Of a DNA stretch of 64,000 bases, positions 7,326-15,587 are shown in pieces; position 1 is the first letter of the stretch; each line of letters starts with the position of its first letter. The notes beneath the pieces are model-generated. The model saw nothing but the letters and a program-made list of their open reading frames with translations. It did not search any database and was not told the origin of the DNA. The stretch comes from an uncultured bacterium (lineage in GTDB: Bacteria; Cyanobacteriota; Vampirovibrionia; Gastranaerophilales; Gastranaerophilaceae). The stretch is taken from the NCBI GenBank assembly GCA_902777385.1, contig CACYTP010000004.1, positions 124,001-188,000 on the forward strand, given 5' to 3'. The translations under genes and the position numbers were made by a program.

Positions 7326-9044
7326 ATGACTAATTACACACTTAATCTTTCTATGGAAGAATTAGAAAAAAGAACACATAAAGACTATTTGATGACAAAG
7401 AAATTTTTAAAAGCTGATGCTCCTGAATACTTAGCACTGGCTGACGGGGACAAAGAAGCATTAAAACATCTTGTTCGTGCTGCAAATATATTAGAAGTTA
7501 TAAATATGCAGCTTGATAACCATCATAACTTACCGTTTAAAAACTTTTTGGAAGCAGAAATTAAAAAGGGCAATAAGCAAGCGGAGCTGACAAAAATTCT
7601 TTTTGATGCTCAAAAAGGTATAAATGCCATTGATACAATGTCTGAACCTATTTTCCTTGCAAAAGAAGTTCCTGCGTATTCGGGGAAAGGCGTTTACCCG
7701 ACGGATTTATCAACAGAAGAATTCCATACAATATTAATAGGAATGTTAAAATCCGGAAAAGCTGATAAGGTCAAAAAAATACTTACTCAGCGTTCTGTTG
7801 TAGAGCGTGACGGAAAAGAGTTGGTCGGAATTGATTATATAGATAAATTTAAGGATGATTTTGACAAAATGGCAGATGAAATAGAAGCTGCAAGCGAATT
7901 ATCAACAAATGCAGATTTCAATGAATATTTGAAATTACAGGCAAAAGCACTGAGAACTGCTGATCCAATGCTTGATGCTTACGCTGATAAGAAATGGGCA
8001 ACCCTACAAGATACTCCGTTAGAATTCACAATTACAAGAGAAAACTATTCTGACGAGATGACCGGAACTGTTATTGAAAACGAAGAACTGAAAAAACTAC
8101 TTGATGAAAACAATATTTCACCGATACCGAAAGATTTTCTTGGCGGACGTGTTGGTATTATTAACAAAAAAGGGACAGAAGCCCTTATGGCAATAAAGAA
8201 ATATTTACCGACACTTGCTAAACACATGCCATACAATGATGAATATGAACAGAATATCAAACCTGATGAAGATTCAAAACAAACAATGGTAGATGTGGAT
8301 ATGGTAACAGCAACCGGTGATGTCGGGGAGTATAGAGGCGGAATTACTTTAGCCGAAAACTTGCCCAACGACGACAAATTATCTCTTACCATAGGCGGCG
8401 GAAGAAGGAATGTTTATCACAGACAGATAAGATTTATCAGCGACCTGAAAAAATTACAGGAAAGGCTGGATGCAATTTTGGATAAAGAACAGCATCAATA
8501 TTATTTGGACGAAGCAGACCACTGGTTTACAATCGGACATGAAAATGCTCATTCTCTAGGGCCCAAAAAGGGAAATGAAACATTAGGGAAATATCGTAAT
8601 ATAATTGAAGAAAATAAAGCTGATATGGGTTCTCTGGCTTTTGTTGATTTGCTAACCGAACTTGGAATGTACACGGAAGAACAAAGAAAACAAATTATAG
8701 TTACAACAATTGCGGATAATTTTCTAAAAACAAAACCTACTCTTTCACAGGCTCACAGAGTACGAACAGTTATGCAAAATAAATATTTTTCAGAACGTGG
8801 AGCTTATGAAATTATAGACGGTAAAATTCATGTAAACATAGACAAAGTTGTTCCGATAGCAAAAGAAATGCTTGCAGAAATTGTAAGAATACAAATTGAC
8901 GGCGATTTTGAAAAAGCAGAAAAATATGTAAAAGACAACTTTATCTGGACAGATAATATGGAACTTATCGGTCAAAAACTTCAAAAAATCAGCAAAACGC
9001 TTAATGGTCGTTTGGAAACGGAGTTGGCAGATAAATTAAGCTAG
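7326..9044 (+). CDS. M49-like (dipeptidyl-peptidase III type) zinc metallopeptidase
   Basis: This is a 572-residue cytosolic protein without a signal peptide. HENAHSLG at about residues 405-412 provides an HExxH zinc site, and IEENKADMG some 22 residues later supplies the likely third ligand, as EECRAE does in dipeptidyl-peptidase III. The classical DPP III motif is HExxxH, so this would be a shortened variant. The N-terminal third is helical and the GGRRNVYHRQI region precedes the zinc site. The expected activity is release of dipeptides from short peptides in the cytoplasm. The family assignment is from motif spacing; another gluzincin family is possible. It has its own promoter and terminator. 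Confidence 0.65.
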   Translation: MTNYTLNLSMEELEKRTHKDYLMTKKFLKADAPEYLALADGDKEALKHLVRAANILEVINMQLDNHHNLPFKNFLEAEIKKGNKQAELTKILFDAQKGINAIDTMSEPIFLAKEVPAYSGKGVYPTDLSTEEFHTILIGMLKSGKADKVKKILTQRSVVERDGKELVGIDYIDKFKDDFDKMADEIEAASELSTNADFNEYLKLQAKALRTADPMLDAYADKKWATLQDTPLEFTITRENYSDEMTGTVIENEELKKLLDENNISPIPKDFLGGRVGIINKKGTEALMAIKKYLPTLAKHMPYNDEYEQNIKPDEDSKQTMVDVDMVTATGDVGEYRGGITLAENLPNDDKLSLTIGGGRRNVYHRQIRFISDLKKLQERLDAILDKEQHQYYLDEADHWFTIGHENAHSLGPKKGNETLGKYRNIIEENKADMGSLAFVDLLTELGMYTEEQRKQIIVTTIADNFLKTKPTLSQAHRVRTVMQNKYFSERGAYEIIDGKIHVNIDKVVPIAKEMLAEIVRIQIDGDFEKAEKYVKDNFIWTDNMELIGQKLQKISKTLNGRLETELADKLS

Positions 9045-9064
9045 TTGCATATAATAATTCTGAG

Positions 9065-9101
9065 AAATACCGTTATACGTTGAGTATAGCGGTATTTTTT
9101 T
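9065..9101 (+). terminator. Rho-independent terminator after the M49-like gene
   Basis: AAATACCGTTATAC and GTATAGCGGTATTT form a long stem around GTTGA, followed by a run of T. Confidence 0.85.
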
Positions 9102-9212
9102 ACTCAGATGTAAAATCTTTATAAAGATATAAAGATTATGTAAGGAAAATCGAGTTTGAGGAAATTTTGAATTATAATGTAAACATAGATTAGAATAAAT
9201 GGAGATTATATA

Positions 9213-9497
9213 ATGGAAACAGTTAAAGAAATTCTTACAAAGTTAGAAAATGCAGATAATACAACAAAGAATGAATTGGAAAACACCTTAGTAAACTGCG
9301 GTTCTGCTATTGTTCCCCAATTAGTTGACCAGTTACAAGTTGTAAAAGGTATTAAAAGAGGTGTTGTAGCTATGACATTAATCAGAATTGGTGATGCGTC
9401 TATTAAGTATCTTGAAAAAGCTGCACACGATAATAAGGATTTCGAATGGGTTGCAGAATATTTAATCAGAGAAATTAAAGGCGAAATTGCTGCATAA
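9213..9497 (+). CDS. Small HEAT-repeat-like protein
   Basis: This is a 94-residue, all-helical protein. Residues 1-30 and 31-75 read as paired amphipathic helices: NCGSAIVPQLVDQLQ and GVVAMTLIRIGDASIKYLEKA match the A and B helices of HEAT/PBS-lyase-type repeats. Such short proteins usually mediate protein contacts; no catalytic motif is seen. It stands alone between terminators, with GGAGATTATATAATG giving a clear start. The partner is unknown. Confidence 0.55.
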   Translation: METVKEILTKLENADNTTKNELENTLVNCGSAIVPQLVDQLQVVKGIKRGVVAMTLIRIGDASIKYLEKAAHDNKDFEWVAEYLIREIKGEIAA

Positions 9498-9516
9498 CAT
9501 TTAACTTAAAATTTCC

Positions 9517-9555
9517 AAAAGACCTGAATTCCTATGTATCGGATTCAGGTCTTTT
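9517..9555. terminator. Terminator after the HEAT-like gene
   Basis: AAAAGACCTGAAT pairs with ATTCAGGTCTTTT across a 13-nt loop. The U-tract is present on both strands. Confidence 0.85.
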
Positions 9556-9616
9556 AATATACAATTTGACTGAGAGTAACTCTAATAGTGTATTATAATA
9601 AAAAAAGGAGGTATTT

Positions 9617-10096
9617 ATGACGAAGAATTTGGTTGCATATTTTTCAGCAAGCGGTGTTACAAAAAATGTTGCAGAAAATTTGGCAAAAGCAACAGAAGCG
9701 GATTTGTACGAAATAAAGCCGGCTATTCCATACACTGATGAAGATTTAAATTGGATGGACAAAAATGCAAGAAGTACGGTTGAGATGAAAGATTGGAGCT
9801 CAAGACCTGAGATAATTGATGATAAATTTGATACATCCGGTTATGACACGGTATTTTTAGGATTTCCGGTATGGTGGTATATTGCACCTACAATTATTAA
9901 TACTTTTTTGGAGGCACACGATTTTTCAAATAAGAAAATTATACTGTTTGCAACCTCAGGCGGCAGCAGGTTTGGCAGAACAATAGAAAACCTTAGACCG
10001 AGCGTTGCAGAAACGACTGAAATAATTGAAGGGAAAATATTAAACGGAGAACCTTCTGTTGAAGAATTAAAAAAATGGACAGATAGCATATTATAG
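9617..10096 (+). CDS. Flavodoxin-family protein
   Basis: This is a 159-residue flavodoxin-fold protein. The N-terminal FMN-phosphate loop is AYFSASGVTKNVAENLA (residues about 6-22), and a central YDTVFLGFPVWWYIAP strand-loop with the flavin-contacting WW follows. LFATSGGSRFGRT completes the third nucleotide-binding loop. It resembles the flavodoxin_4/NAD(P)H-dependent reductase subgroup used as small electron carriers or quinone reductases. GGAGG 7 nt before ATG gives a strong start. It is monocistronic, ending at the hairpin at 10121. Partner proteins are not visible nearby. Confidence 0.85.
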   Translation: MTKNLVAYFSASGVTKNVAENLAKATEADLYEIKPAIPYTDEDLNWMDKNARSTVEMKDWSSRPEIIDDKFDTSGYDTVFLGFPVWWYIAPTIINTFLEAHDFSNKKIILFATSGGSRFGRTIENLRPSVAETTEIIEGKILNGEPSVEELKKWTDSIL

Positions 10097-10120
10097 AAAC
10101 GAAATAAATTCAAAACTTTA

Positions 10121-10159
10121 CTACCCGATAATATTTGAAAAAATTTTATTATCGGGTAG
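10121..10159. terminator. Stem-loop after the flavodoxin gene
   Basis: CTACCCGATAAT pairs with ATTATCGGGTAG. Only a weak T-tract follows, so termination is likely but not certain. Confidence 0.6.
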
Positions 10160-10207
10160 AATTATTTATACAAAGGATTAAACAAAATAGTCAGGAGTAT
10201 AAAGAGC

Positions 10208-11305
10208 ATGAAAATCTTAGTCGGAATGTCAGGCGGAGTAGATTCCTCAGTAACAGCACTAATGCTAAAAGAACAAGGACATGAGGTAATTGGTGCGACA
10301 ATGGCTATATGGGGAAACACCGGAGTACACAAGAGAATTCAGGAAAAACTGAACAAAATTTCTGACAAAAAGCCGACGCATGGTGCTTGTTACGGCCCTG
10401 ACGAAAAAGAAGATATTGAAGAAGCGAGAAAAATTGCTGAGAGCATAGGAATACCATTTTATGTATTTGATTGTGCTGAACAGTACGAAAAAATTGTTTT
10501 GGACAATTTTAAGAAAGAATATCTTGACGGGAGAACACCTAATCCATGCATTTGGTGTAACAGTTTGATAAAGTTTGATGTATTGCCAAAATTAGCTTTA
10601 GCAAACGGCATTGAGTATGACAAATTTGCGACTGGGCATTATGCCAGAGTTGAAAAAGAAGGGGATAGATATTTATTAAAAAGAGGATTAAATGAGGGCA
10701 AAGATCAGTCATATTTCTTGTACAGATTAAAACAGGAGCAGCTTGCAAAAATAATGCTGCCTCTTGGAACATATAAAAAAGAGGAAATTCGTGCAATAGC
10801 CGAGCAACACGGATTAAAAGTTGCAGATAAGCCTGATAGTCAAGATTTTTATGACGGAGATTATAACGAGCTGTTGGAAGTTCAGCCTAAAAAGGGTAAT
10901 ATAGTCGACCGTGACGGCAAGATATTAGGTTCACATGAAGGTATATGGAATTATACGATAGGACAGAGAAAAGGTCTTGGAATTTCTGCGGCAGAACCTT
11001 TATATGTATTAGAATTAAGGAAGGATACGAATGAGGTTGTAGTTGGCGGGAAAGACGCTACAATGAAGGATTCTCTGGTTGCAACCAAATTAAATTGGAT
11101 ACCGTTTGATTATTTAACAGAGGAAACAAGATGTCAGGCAAAAATTCGTTCAACGCAAAAACCTACTGACGTAATTGTAACTCCGTTAGAGAATGGTAAT
11201 GTTCTTGTAAAATTTGAAAATATGCAAAAATCTATTGCGATAGGGCAATCGGTAGTATTTTATGACAATGACATTGTTCTTGGCGGTGGGATTATTGATG
11301 CGTAA
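10208..11305 (+). CDS. mnmA: tRNA-specific 2-thiouridylase MnmA, CxxC variant
   Basis: MnmA adenylates and thiolates U34 of Lys, Glu and Gln tRNAs. The ATP pyrophosphatase P-loop is GMSGGVDSS (residues 6-14), and GRTPNPCIWCN (109-118) marks the first catalytic region. ATGHYAR, KDQSYFLYRL and TIGQRKGLGI are family-typical. Two differences from the E. coli type are visible. The region that normally reads S-x-x-I-C-F reads SQDFYDGD (211-218) and has no Cys. Instead there are Cys at 61 (GACYGP), 114 and 117. A three-Cys set suggests an iron-sulfur-dependent thiolation variant, which is inference. Length (365) is normal. Confidence 0.92.
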   Translation: MKILVGMSGGVDSSVTALMLKEQGHEVIGATMAIWGNTGVHKRIQEKLNKISDKKPTHGACYGPDEKEDIEEARKIAESIGIPFYVFDCAEQYEKIVLDNFKKEYLDGRTPNPCIWCNSLIKFDVLPKLALANGIEYDKFATGHYARVEKEGDRYLLKRGLNEGKDQSYFLYRLKQEQLAKIMLPLGTYKKEEIRAIAEQHGLKVADKPDSQDFYDGDYNELLEVQPKKGNIVDRDGKILGSHEGIWNYTIGQRKGLGISAAEPLYVLELRKDTNEVVVGGKDATMKDSLVATKLNWIPFDYLTEETRCQAKIRSTQKPTDVIVTPLENGNVLVKFENMQKSIAIGQSVVFYDNDIVLGGGIIDA

Positions 11306-11327
11306 TCATTATAAATAAAAAGGTATT

Positions 11328-11536
11328 TATACACAATGTTACAGTTAAATCTCTCCCTTGGAGAGAAAAGAATTTTAGGACGAAATGCAGTTGAGTTCTA
11401 AAAATTCAAGAGAGGGTAGATAATTTCCCTAACGGGATAACAGCCTCTTATGAAAATCTAAGTTTCGTAAACTCAACTTGATTTTCTATCCTCTCCCCTA
11501 CGGAGGTTTCGGCTATATTTACTGTAACATAGTATA
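11328..11536. mobile_element. MITE-like palindromic element, no gene
   Basis: This roughly 209-bp stretch is bounded by imperfect terminal inverted repeats with a 10-bp identical core (ATGTTACAGT at 11336-11345, ACTGTAACAT at 11521-11530) and outer TATAC/GTATA. Subterminal parts also pair: AGTTGAGTT at 11389 with AACTCAACT at 11470, and CTCTCCC-type blocks near both ends. It holds no ORF and fills the gap between mnmA and tRNA-Lys. A non-autonomous transposon or a large transcribed hairpin both fit. Confidence 0.5.
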
Positions 11537-11598
11537 TAATTACCAATAAAAATATTGATTTTTAAAATTTACATGCTACTATAAAGAGGTAAATATAT

Positions 11599-11674
<76 letters not shown>

Positions 11675-11893
11675 TAAAGAAGAACAGGTTATCCTGTTCT
11701 TTTTTATTGTCTGTATGCGTGAGAATTTGAAGAACCCACACAGGTCGCAAGACCTGTCATGAGGGTTCGGCGAATTTTTTGCAGAGAGCGGAGGACTTTT
11801 GCAAAAAGAACGTAAGAACGTAAGTTCTTTGAAGCAAAATCCGTAGACTCGTTTAACGCAAAAAATTCAAGAGAAGTCCCACCGGACCCACCA
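11675..11893 (+). repeat. tRNA-Lys downstream unit 1 (219 bp; terminator, hairpins, copy of tRNA tail)
   Basis: The unit begins with the tRNA terminator at 11680-11706. Next come a partial inverted T-arm (GAACCCACACAGG) and several nested inverted repeats (GAATTTTTTGC/GCAAAAAATTC, AAAGAAC/GTTCTTT). It ends with an exact copy of the tRNA tail from GTCCCACC through the CCA (11876-11893). No coding potential was seen. Confidence 0.65.
11680..11706 (+). terminator. Terminator directly after tRNA-Lys
   Basis: AAGAACAGG/CCTGTTCTT around TTAT, followed by TTTTT. Confidence 0.9.
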
Positions 11894-12083
11894 TAAAGAA
11901 GACTCCGAAAGGGGTCTTTTTTATTAAGGTGGGACGAGAACCACAATGCAGAGCCTTGTCAGGTTTGAGAGCGAATGAGCTGAGGCTGGAGCAATTTTGT
12001 TTGGAAGAAACGCAGTTTCTGAAAACAAAATGCGGAATTGCCGTTAAATGCGAATGAGCGATACAGTCCCACCGAATCAACAA
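11894..12083 (+). repeat. tRNA-Lys downstream unit 2 (190 bp)
   Basis: It opens with a second terminator (11899-11922). An inverted T-arm copy follows (GGTGGGACGAGAACCAC at 11928-11944), then a long nested hairpin centred on GAAACGCAGTTTC. It ends in a decayed tail copy starting GTCCCACCG at 12066. It has the same layout as unit 1 and as the units after tRNA-Val and tRNA-Tyr. Confidence 0.6.
11899..11922 (+). terminator. Second terminator in the tRNA-Lys array
   Basis: AAGACTCC-GAAA-GGGGTCTT followed by TTTT. It follows the duplicated tRNA tail exactly as the first terminator follows the real tRNA. Confidence 0.85.
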
Positions 12084-12111
12084 AAAGACAGGCTTTCAGC
12101 CTGTCTTTGTC
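12084..12111 (+). terminator. Third terminator in the tRNA-Lys array
   Basis: AAAGACAGGC/GCCTGTCTTT around TTTCA, after the third, decayed tail copy. Confidence 0.75.
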
Positions 12112-12162
12112 GTTAAATAATTATTATAAAAATTCGTTAAAAATCAGTTTGATTATATACTT

Positions 12163-12624
12163 TTATTTTTCTACTGTCTGAGTTTGTTCTGTTTCGGTCT
12201 TTTCAATGATTTTTTCGGCACCACTCTTAATTTTTCTGAAGGTAAAGTTTGTTGCCTTTTTTGCCCCACGAGTTGTTGCGTCACCCGCCTTTTTGGCACC
12301 ATTTTTTATTGCCTCTCCCGTTGCATCGACTGCATCATAGGATGTTTCAACAACAGCATCCGCTGCTTTCGCTGCTGCTTTTTTAGTTTTTTTACCCAGT
12401 TTCTTTACGGTTTTTTCTGTTTTTCTGCCTATTCTCTTTGCCGCATCACCTGTTTTTTCTCCGACTTTTATTACAGTATTTTCAGCATTAGTTCCAAGTT
12501 TTTCCAGTGCTGTCGGATTGGTATTTTCTGTATGTATGACATAAGTTTGATCTGCAAGAACGGCTGTTCCGCTCATTATCAAAACTGTCATTATGCCTAA
12601 AATGAATACTGATATCTTTTTCAT
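12163..12624 (-). CDS. Secreted Ala/Lys-rich amphipathic-repeat protein (LEA/apolipoprotein-like)
   Basis: This is a 153-residue protein. Residues 1-24 are a signal peptide (basic MKK, hydrophobic core, cleavage expected after VLA-DQ). The mature part is almost wholly charged helix with Lys/Ala/Gly/Thr repeats of about 11 residues: KVGEKTGDAAKRIGRKTEKT, KKLGKKTKKAAAKAADA and AIKNGAKKAGDATTRG. Such 11-mer amphipathic repeats are seen in LEA and apolipoprotein-like proteins that lie on membranes or protect against desiccation. No enzyme motif is present. It is monocistronic, with a good promoter and AAGGAGG site. Confidence 0.65.
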   Translation of the reverse strand: MKKISVFILGIMTVLIMSGTAVLADQTYVIHTENTNPTALEKLGTNAENTVIKVGEKTGDAAKRIGRKTEKTVKKLGKKTKKAAAKAADAVVETSYDAVDATGEAIKNGAKKAGDATTRGAKKATNFTFRKIKSGAEKIIEKTETEQTQTVEK

Positions 12625-12648
12625 ATAAACCTCCTTATTAATAGTCTA

Positions 12649-12677
12649 ATGCTAATATATTTCACTTGTTAAGTCAA
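12649..12677 (-). promoter_or_regulatory. Promoter of the secreted repeat protein
   Basis: On the minus strand TTGACT (12677-12672) is separated by 17 bp from TAGCAT (12654-12649), upstream of AAGGAGG and the ATG. Confidence 0.65.
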
Positions 12678-12767
12678 CACCTTAAAGTTTTTTGCATAGT
12701 TGCCGTATAAATATTTGACAGTCATAAGTTAATCATTAAATATATACCGAAAGGATTTGTGTATCGA

Positions 12768-13280
12768 ATGGCAATAAACGCATCCTCATTAATAAATTCA
12801 TACTTTGGGGCAGGAAATTCTCTTCTCAGCGAAGAAACCCGAAGAAAGCTTATTGCACTCGGGATTGATCCTTCAACCGTTACCTCTGAAGGTCAAGCAC
12901 AAATTATCATACAAAATGCCCAAAAAGCAAGAAAAGCTGAAATTGAAAATTTACCTAAACAACCGGAAAAAGTATGTTCAGGTAGTGTTTCAAGTGAAAT
13001 TGAATTAATGAAAAAGGCAAAAGAACTTGCGACAAAAATGGGACTGCATTTAGCTGATAACTTAACCTTAGACGAAATTTTAAAAACTATTTCCGAAGAA
13101 ATTAATACAGTTCTTAATTCTGAATACACAGATAAGTCAAAACGAGATTTGTATAAACTATACAATACAGAACTCGGAGCAATAAATCAAAGTTATAAAG
13201 TAACAAAAGAAAACGAAAAAGCAGTCATTATGTCAATGAATATGAGTGCAAACATTAACAAAATGATTTTAGGATTGTAA
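12768..13280 (+). CDS. Small helical protein of unknown function with N-terminal F-G motif
   Basis: This is a roughly 170-residue predicted helical, highly charged protein. It starts MAINASSLINSYFGAGN, so it has no signal peptide but carries an aromatic-F-G-x-G segment at residues 12-16 like several other small proteins here. Residues 80-150 contain paired helices (LADNLTLDEILKTISEEI, DKSKRDLYKLYN). The ATG at 12768 was preferred. A GTG at 12759 is possible, and the AAAGGA site lies awkwardly between the two choices. Not recognised as any family. Confidence 0.55.
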   Translation: MAINASSLINSYFGAGNSLLSEETRRKLIALGIDPSTVTSEGQAQIIIQNAQKARKAEIENLPKQPEKVCSGSVSSEIELMKKAKELATKMGLHLADNLTLDEILKTISEEINTVLNSEYTDKSKRDLYKLYNTELGAINQSYKVTKENEKAVIMSMNMSANINKMILGL

Positions 13281-13367
13281 TATTTTGTAAAAATTTAGTT
13301 AAATTTCTAAAGTTATTATAGAATTGACCGTAATCTTTTGTGTAAGTATTAGTATAGGAGAAAAATT

Positions 13368-13748
13368 ATGGCAGGAAATATTCCGGATTATTCAGATTTA
13401 AAGTTTAGCATGGCCGATATGCAAAGATTCTTTAAAGACCAAGGCATTAAGTTAAATCAAAATGATGCTAAAAAATTAAATTCTGTTTTTAATAAATATG
13501 ATGCTAAAAATGAGAAAAAAGATGGCGAAATTTCTAAAATTGACAATAGAGTCAGATTTTTAGGCGAATTAGAAAAAAGCGATCCTGAAATATTCGATAA
13601 AGTTGTATCCTTTAGTATCGCTGTTGAATATGCAGAAGATATGAGGAAGGCAAAAAACGAAATTGAAAAGGACATAAAACAATCCATTGAATCCGAAAAA
13701 AAAGCTAAAATCGAAAAGAAAATTAAAAACTTTAACGGACTCGGATAA
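13368..13748 (+). CDS. Small protein with a possible EF-hand-like loop
   Basis: This is a 126-residue charged helical protein. NSVFNKYDAKNEKKDGEISK (residues 40-59) fits a helix followed by a DxxNxxxDGEI loop, reminiscent of an EF-hand calcium loop with non-standard spacing. The C-terminal 40 residues are a Lys/Glu-rich helix. There is no signal peptide. AGGAGAAAAATTATG gives a clear start. It follows another small hypothetical gene by 87 bp and ends at a strong terminator. Calcium binding is a guess from the loop alone. Confidence 0.5.
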   Translation: MAGNIPDYSDLKFSMADMQRFFKDQGIKLNQNDAKKLNSVFNKYDAKNEKKDGEISKIDNRVRFLGELEKSDPEIFDKVVSFSIAVEYAEDMRKAKNEIEKDIKQSIESEKKAKIEKKIKNFNGLG

Positions 13749-13762
13749 AAGAATAAAGAACC

Positions 13763-13800
13763 AAAAAAGCTCTGTCCAAAATTATGACAGAGCTTTTTTA
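13763..13800. terminator. Terminator between the convergent small-protein gene and pckA
   Basis: AAAAAAGCTCTGTC pairs with GACAGAGCTTTTTT across 10 nt. Uridine tracts on both strands serve both converging genes. Confidence 0.9.
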
Positions 13801-13815
13801 TGTTAAATAAAAAGA

Positions 13816-15417
13816 TTACTTAACTGAACTTAATGGCTTTGGGCCAGCATTAACAATTTCTGATGGCATGTTCGGATATTTGCTTGAGAAGTTGTCAGCA
13901 AACATTTGAGCCAATTTGTTAGCAGCTTCATCATAAGCAGCCTTATCAGTCCACATACCTCTTGCATCCAACATTTCATCAGGAACGTTAGGGCAAGATG
14001 TAGGATAATCAACATTGAATACATCATGGTGTTTGAATTCAACAGAATCAAATGAGCCGTTCAATGCTGCAGTTACCATAGCTCTTGTATATGCAAGTTT
14101 CATTCTCTTAGCACCTGATGATGCAGAACCGCCTGCCCATCCTGTGTTAACTAAGTAAACCTTAGTACCGTATTGATCCAATTTATCACCCAACATTTTA
14201 GCGTAAACTGAAGCATCCATAGGCATGAACGGTTCACCAAATAATGTTGAGAATGTAGGTACAGGTTCTGTAATACCACGTTCAGTACCTGCAAGTTTTG
14301 ATGTGAAACCTGTTACGAAGTGATACATAGCAGCGTTCTTATCCAATCTTGAAATTGGAGGAAGTACACCAAACGCATCAGCTGTCAAAAATACGACAAC
14401 TTTTGGAATACCGCCCATTGAAGGGATAGCTGCATTGTTTATATAGTTAACAGGATAACCAACACGAGTATTTTCTGTTAATGAACCATCAAAGAAATCC
14501 AATTCTCTTGTTTCAGGGTTCATAATTACGTTTTCAACCAATGAACCAAATTTAATAGCGTTGAAAATATCAGGTTCATTTTCTTCAGTAAGGTTGATAC
14601 ATTTAGCATAGCATCCGCCTTCGAAATTGAATACGCCATCAGGTGACCAACCGTGTTCGTCATCACCGATTAATTTACGGCTAGGATCAGCTGATAAAGT
14701 TGTTTTACCTGTTCCTGAAAGTCCGAAGAATACGGCTGTTTCATGAGTTTCCGGATCCATATTTGCTGAACAGTGCATAGGAAGAACATTTTTCTTAGTC
14801 ATTACATAATTCATAGTTGCAAATACAGATTTTTTAATTTCACCAGAATATTGAGAACCTGCAATAATAATCATGTGAGCTTCATAATCAATTGCAATAC
14901 AAGCTTCAGAGTTTGTACCGTCAACAGCCGGATCACATTTGAATCCAGGAGCACAAATGATTGTGTAATCAGCTTCACCATAGTTTGCTAATTCTTCTGC
15001 TGTTGGTCTGATTAACAATTGGTGAATAAACATGTTTTGAGATGCCATTTCGTTAATTACTCTAAATTTTTGAGTATATTTCTTGTCTGCACCTGCAAAA
15101 CCATCAAAAATAAATACTTCTTTACCATTCAAGTAGTCAACCATTTTTGACTTAATTGAATTAAAAGCTTCTCTTGAAATAGGACGATTTACCTTGCCCC
15201 ATGCGATATCGTCATGAATGCTAGGAGTATCAACGATAAATTTATCCTTAGGTGAACGACCTGTATATTTACCTGTAGTAACAACAAGTGCACCTGTTTC
15301 ACATAATGTACCTTCACCTCTTCTCAAAGCAGCTTCGGTTAACTGAGCCGGAGTCCAGTTTCTGTGTACTGCGGAAGGAGAAGTGATACCTAATTTTTCA
15401 ATACCATAAGTTTCCAT
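13816..15417 (-). CDS. pckA: Phosphoenolpyruvate carboxykinase (ATP)
   Basis: PckA interconverts oxaloacetate + ATP and PEP + CO2 + ADP. In fermenters it often runs toward oxaloacetate. The 533-residue protein has TGKYTGRSPKDKF near residue 50, the kinase-1a P-loop GLSGTGKTTLS around 235, the metal site LIGDDEHGWS, and FEGGCYAKCI. These are typical of the ATP-type enzyme. The start has an AGGAGGAAATATAAATG site. It is monocistronic and convergent with the small-protein gene. Its neighbour operon encodes an oxaloacetate/pyruvate carboxyltransferase pump, so the two plausibly share the oxaloacetate pool. Confidence 0.96.
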   Translation of the reverse strand: METYGIEKLGITSPSAVHRNWTPAQLTEAALRRGEGTLCETGALVVTTGKYTGRSPKDKFIVDTPSIHDDIAWGKVNRPISREAFNSIKSKMVDYLNGKEVFIFDGFAGADKKYTQKFRVINEMASQNMFIHQLLIRPTAEELANYGEADYTIICAPGFKCDPAVDGTNSEACIAIDYEAHMIIIAGSQYSGEIKKSVFATMNYVMTKKNVLPMHCSANMDPETHETAVFFGLSGTGKTTLSADPSRKLIGDDEHGWSPDGVFNFEGGCYAKCINLTEENEPDIFNAIKFGSLVENVIMNPETRELDFFDGSLTENTRVGYPVNYINNAAIPSMGGIPKVVVFLTADAFGVLPPISRLDKNAAMYHFVTGFTSKLAGTERGITEPVPTFSTLFGEPFMPMDASVYAKMLGDKLDQYGTKVYLVNTGWAGGSASSGAKRMKLAYTRAMVTAALNGSFDSVEFKHHDVFNVDYPTSCPNVPDEMLDARGMWTDKAAYDEAANKLAQMFADNFSSKYPNMPSEIVNAGPKPLSSVK

Positions 15418-15587
15418 TTATATTTCCTCCTTTTTTATGGGTTTGAAATTTACCTATATATAGTTAGTGTACTATAAACACTAAAAAATATCAATAGTCT
15501 TTACAAAGGAAGAATATTAAGAAACTATTGTATAAACATATAACATGCACATTTAATATTGAAGTTTAAAATCATGTAACGTGAAAA

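Noticed and set aside
10208-11305. MnmA as a pseudogene because a catalytic Cys is missing
   Set aside because: The frame is full length with all other motifs intact, and alternative Cys residues form a plausible set.
11704-12083. Minus-strand frames downstream of tRNA-Lys
   Set aside because: They lie wholly in the tRNA-tail units and read through terminators and hairpins.
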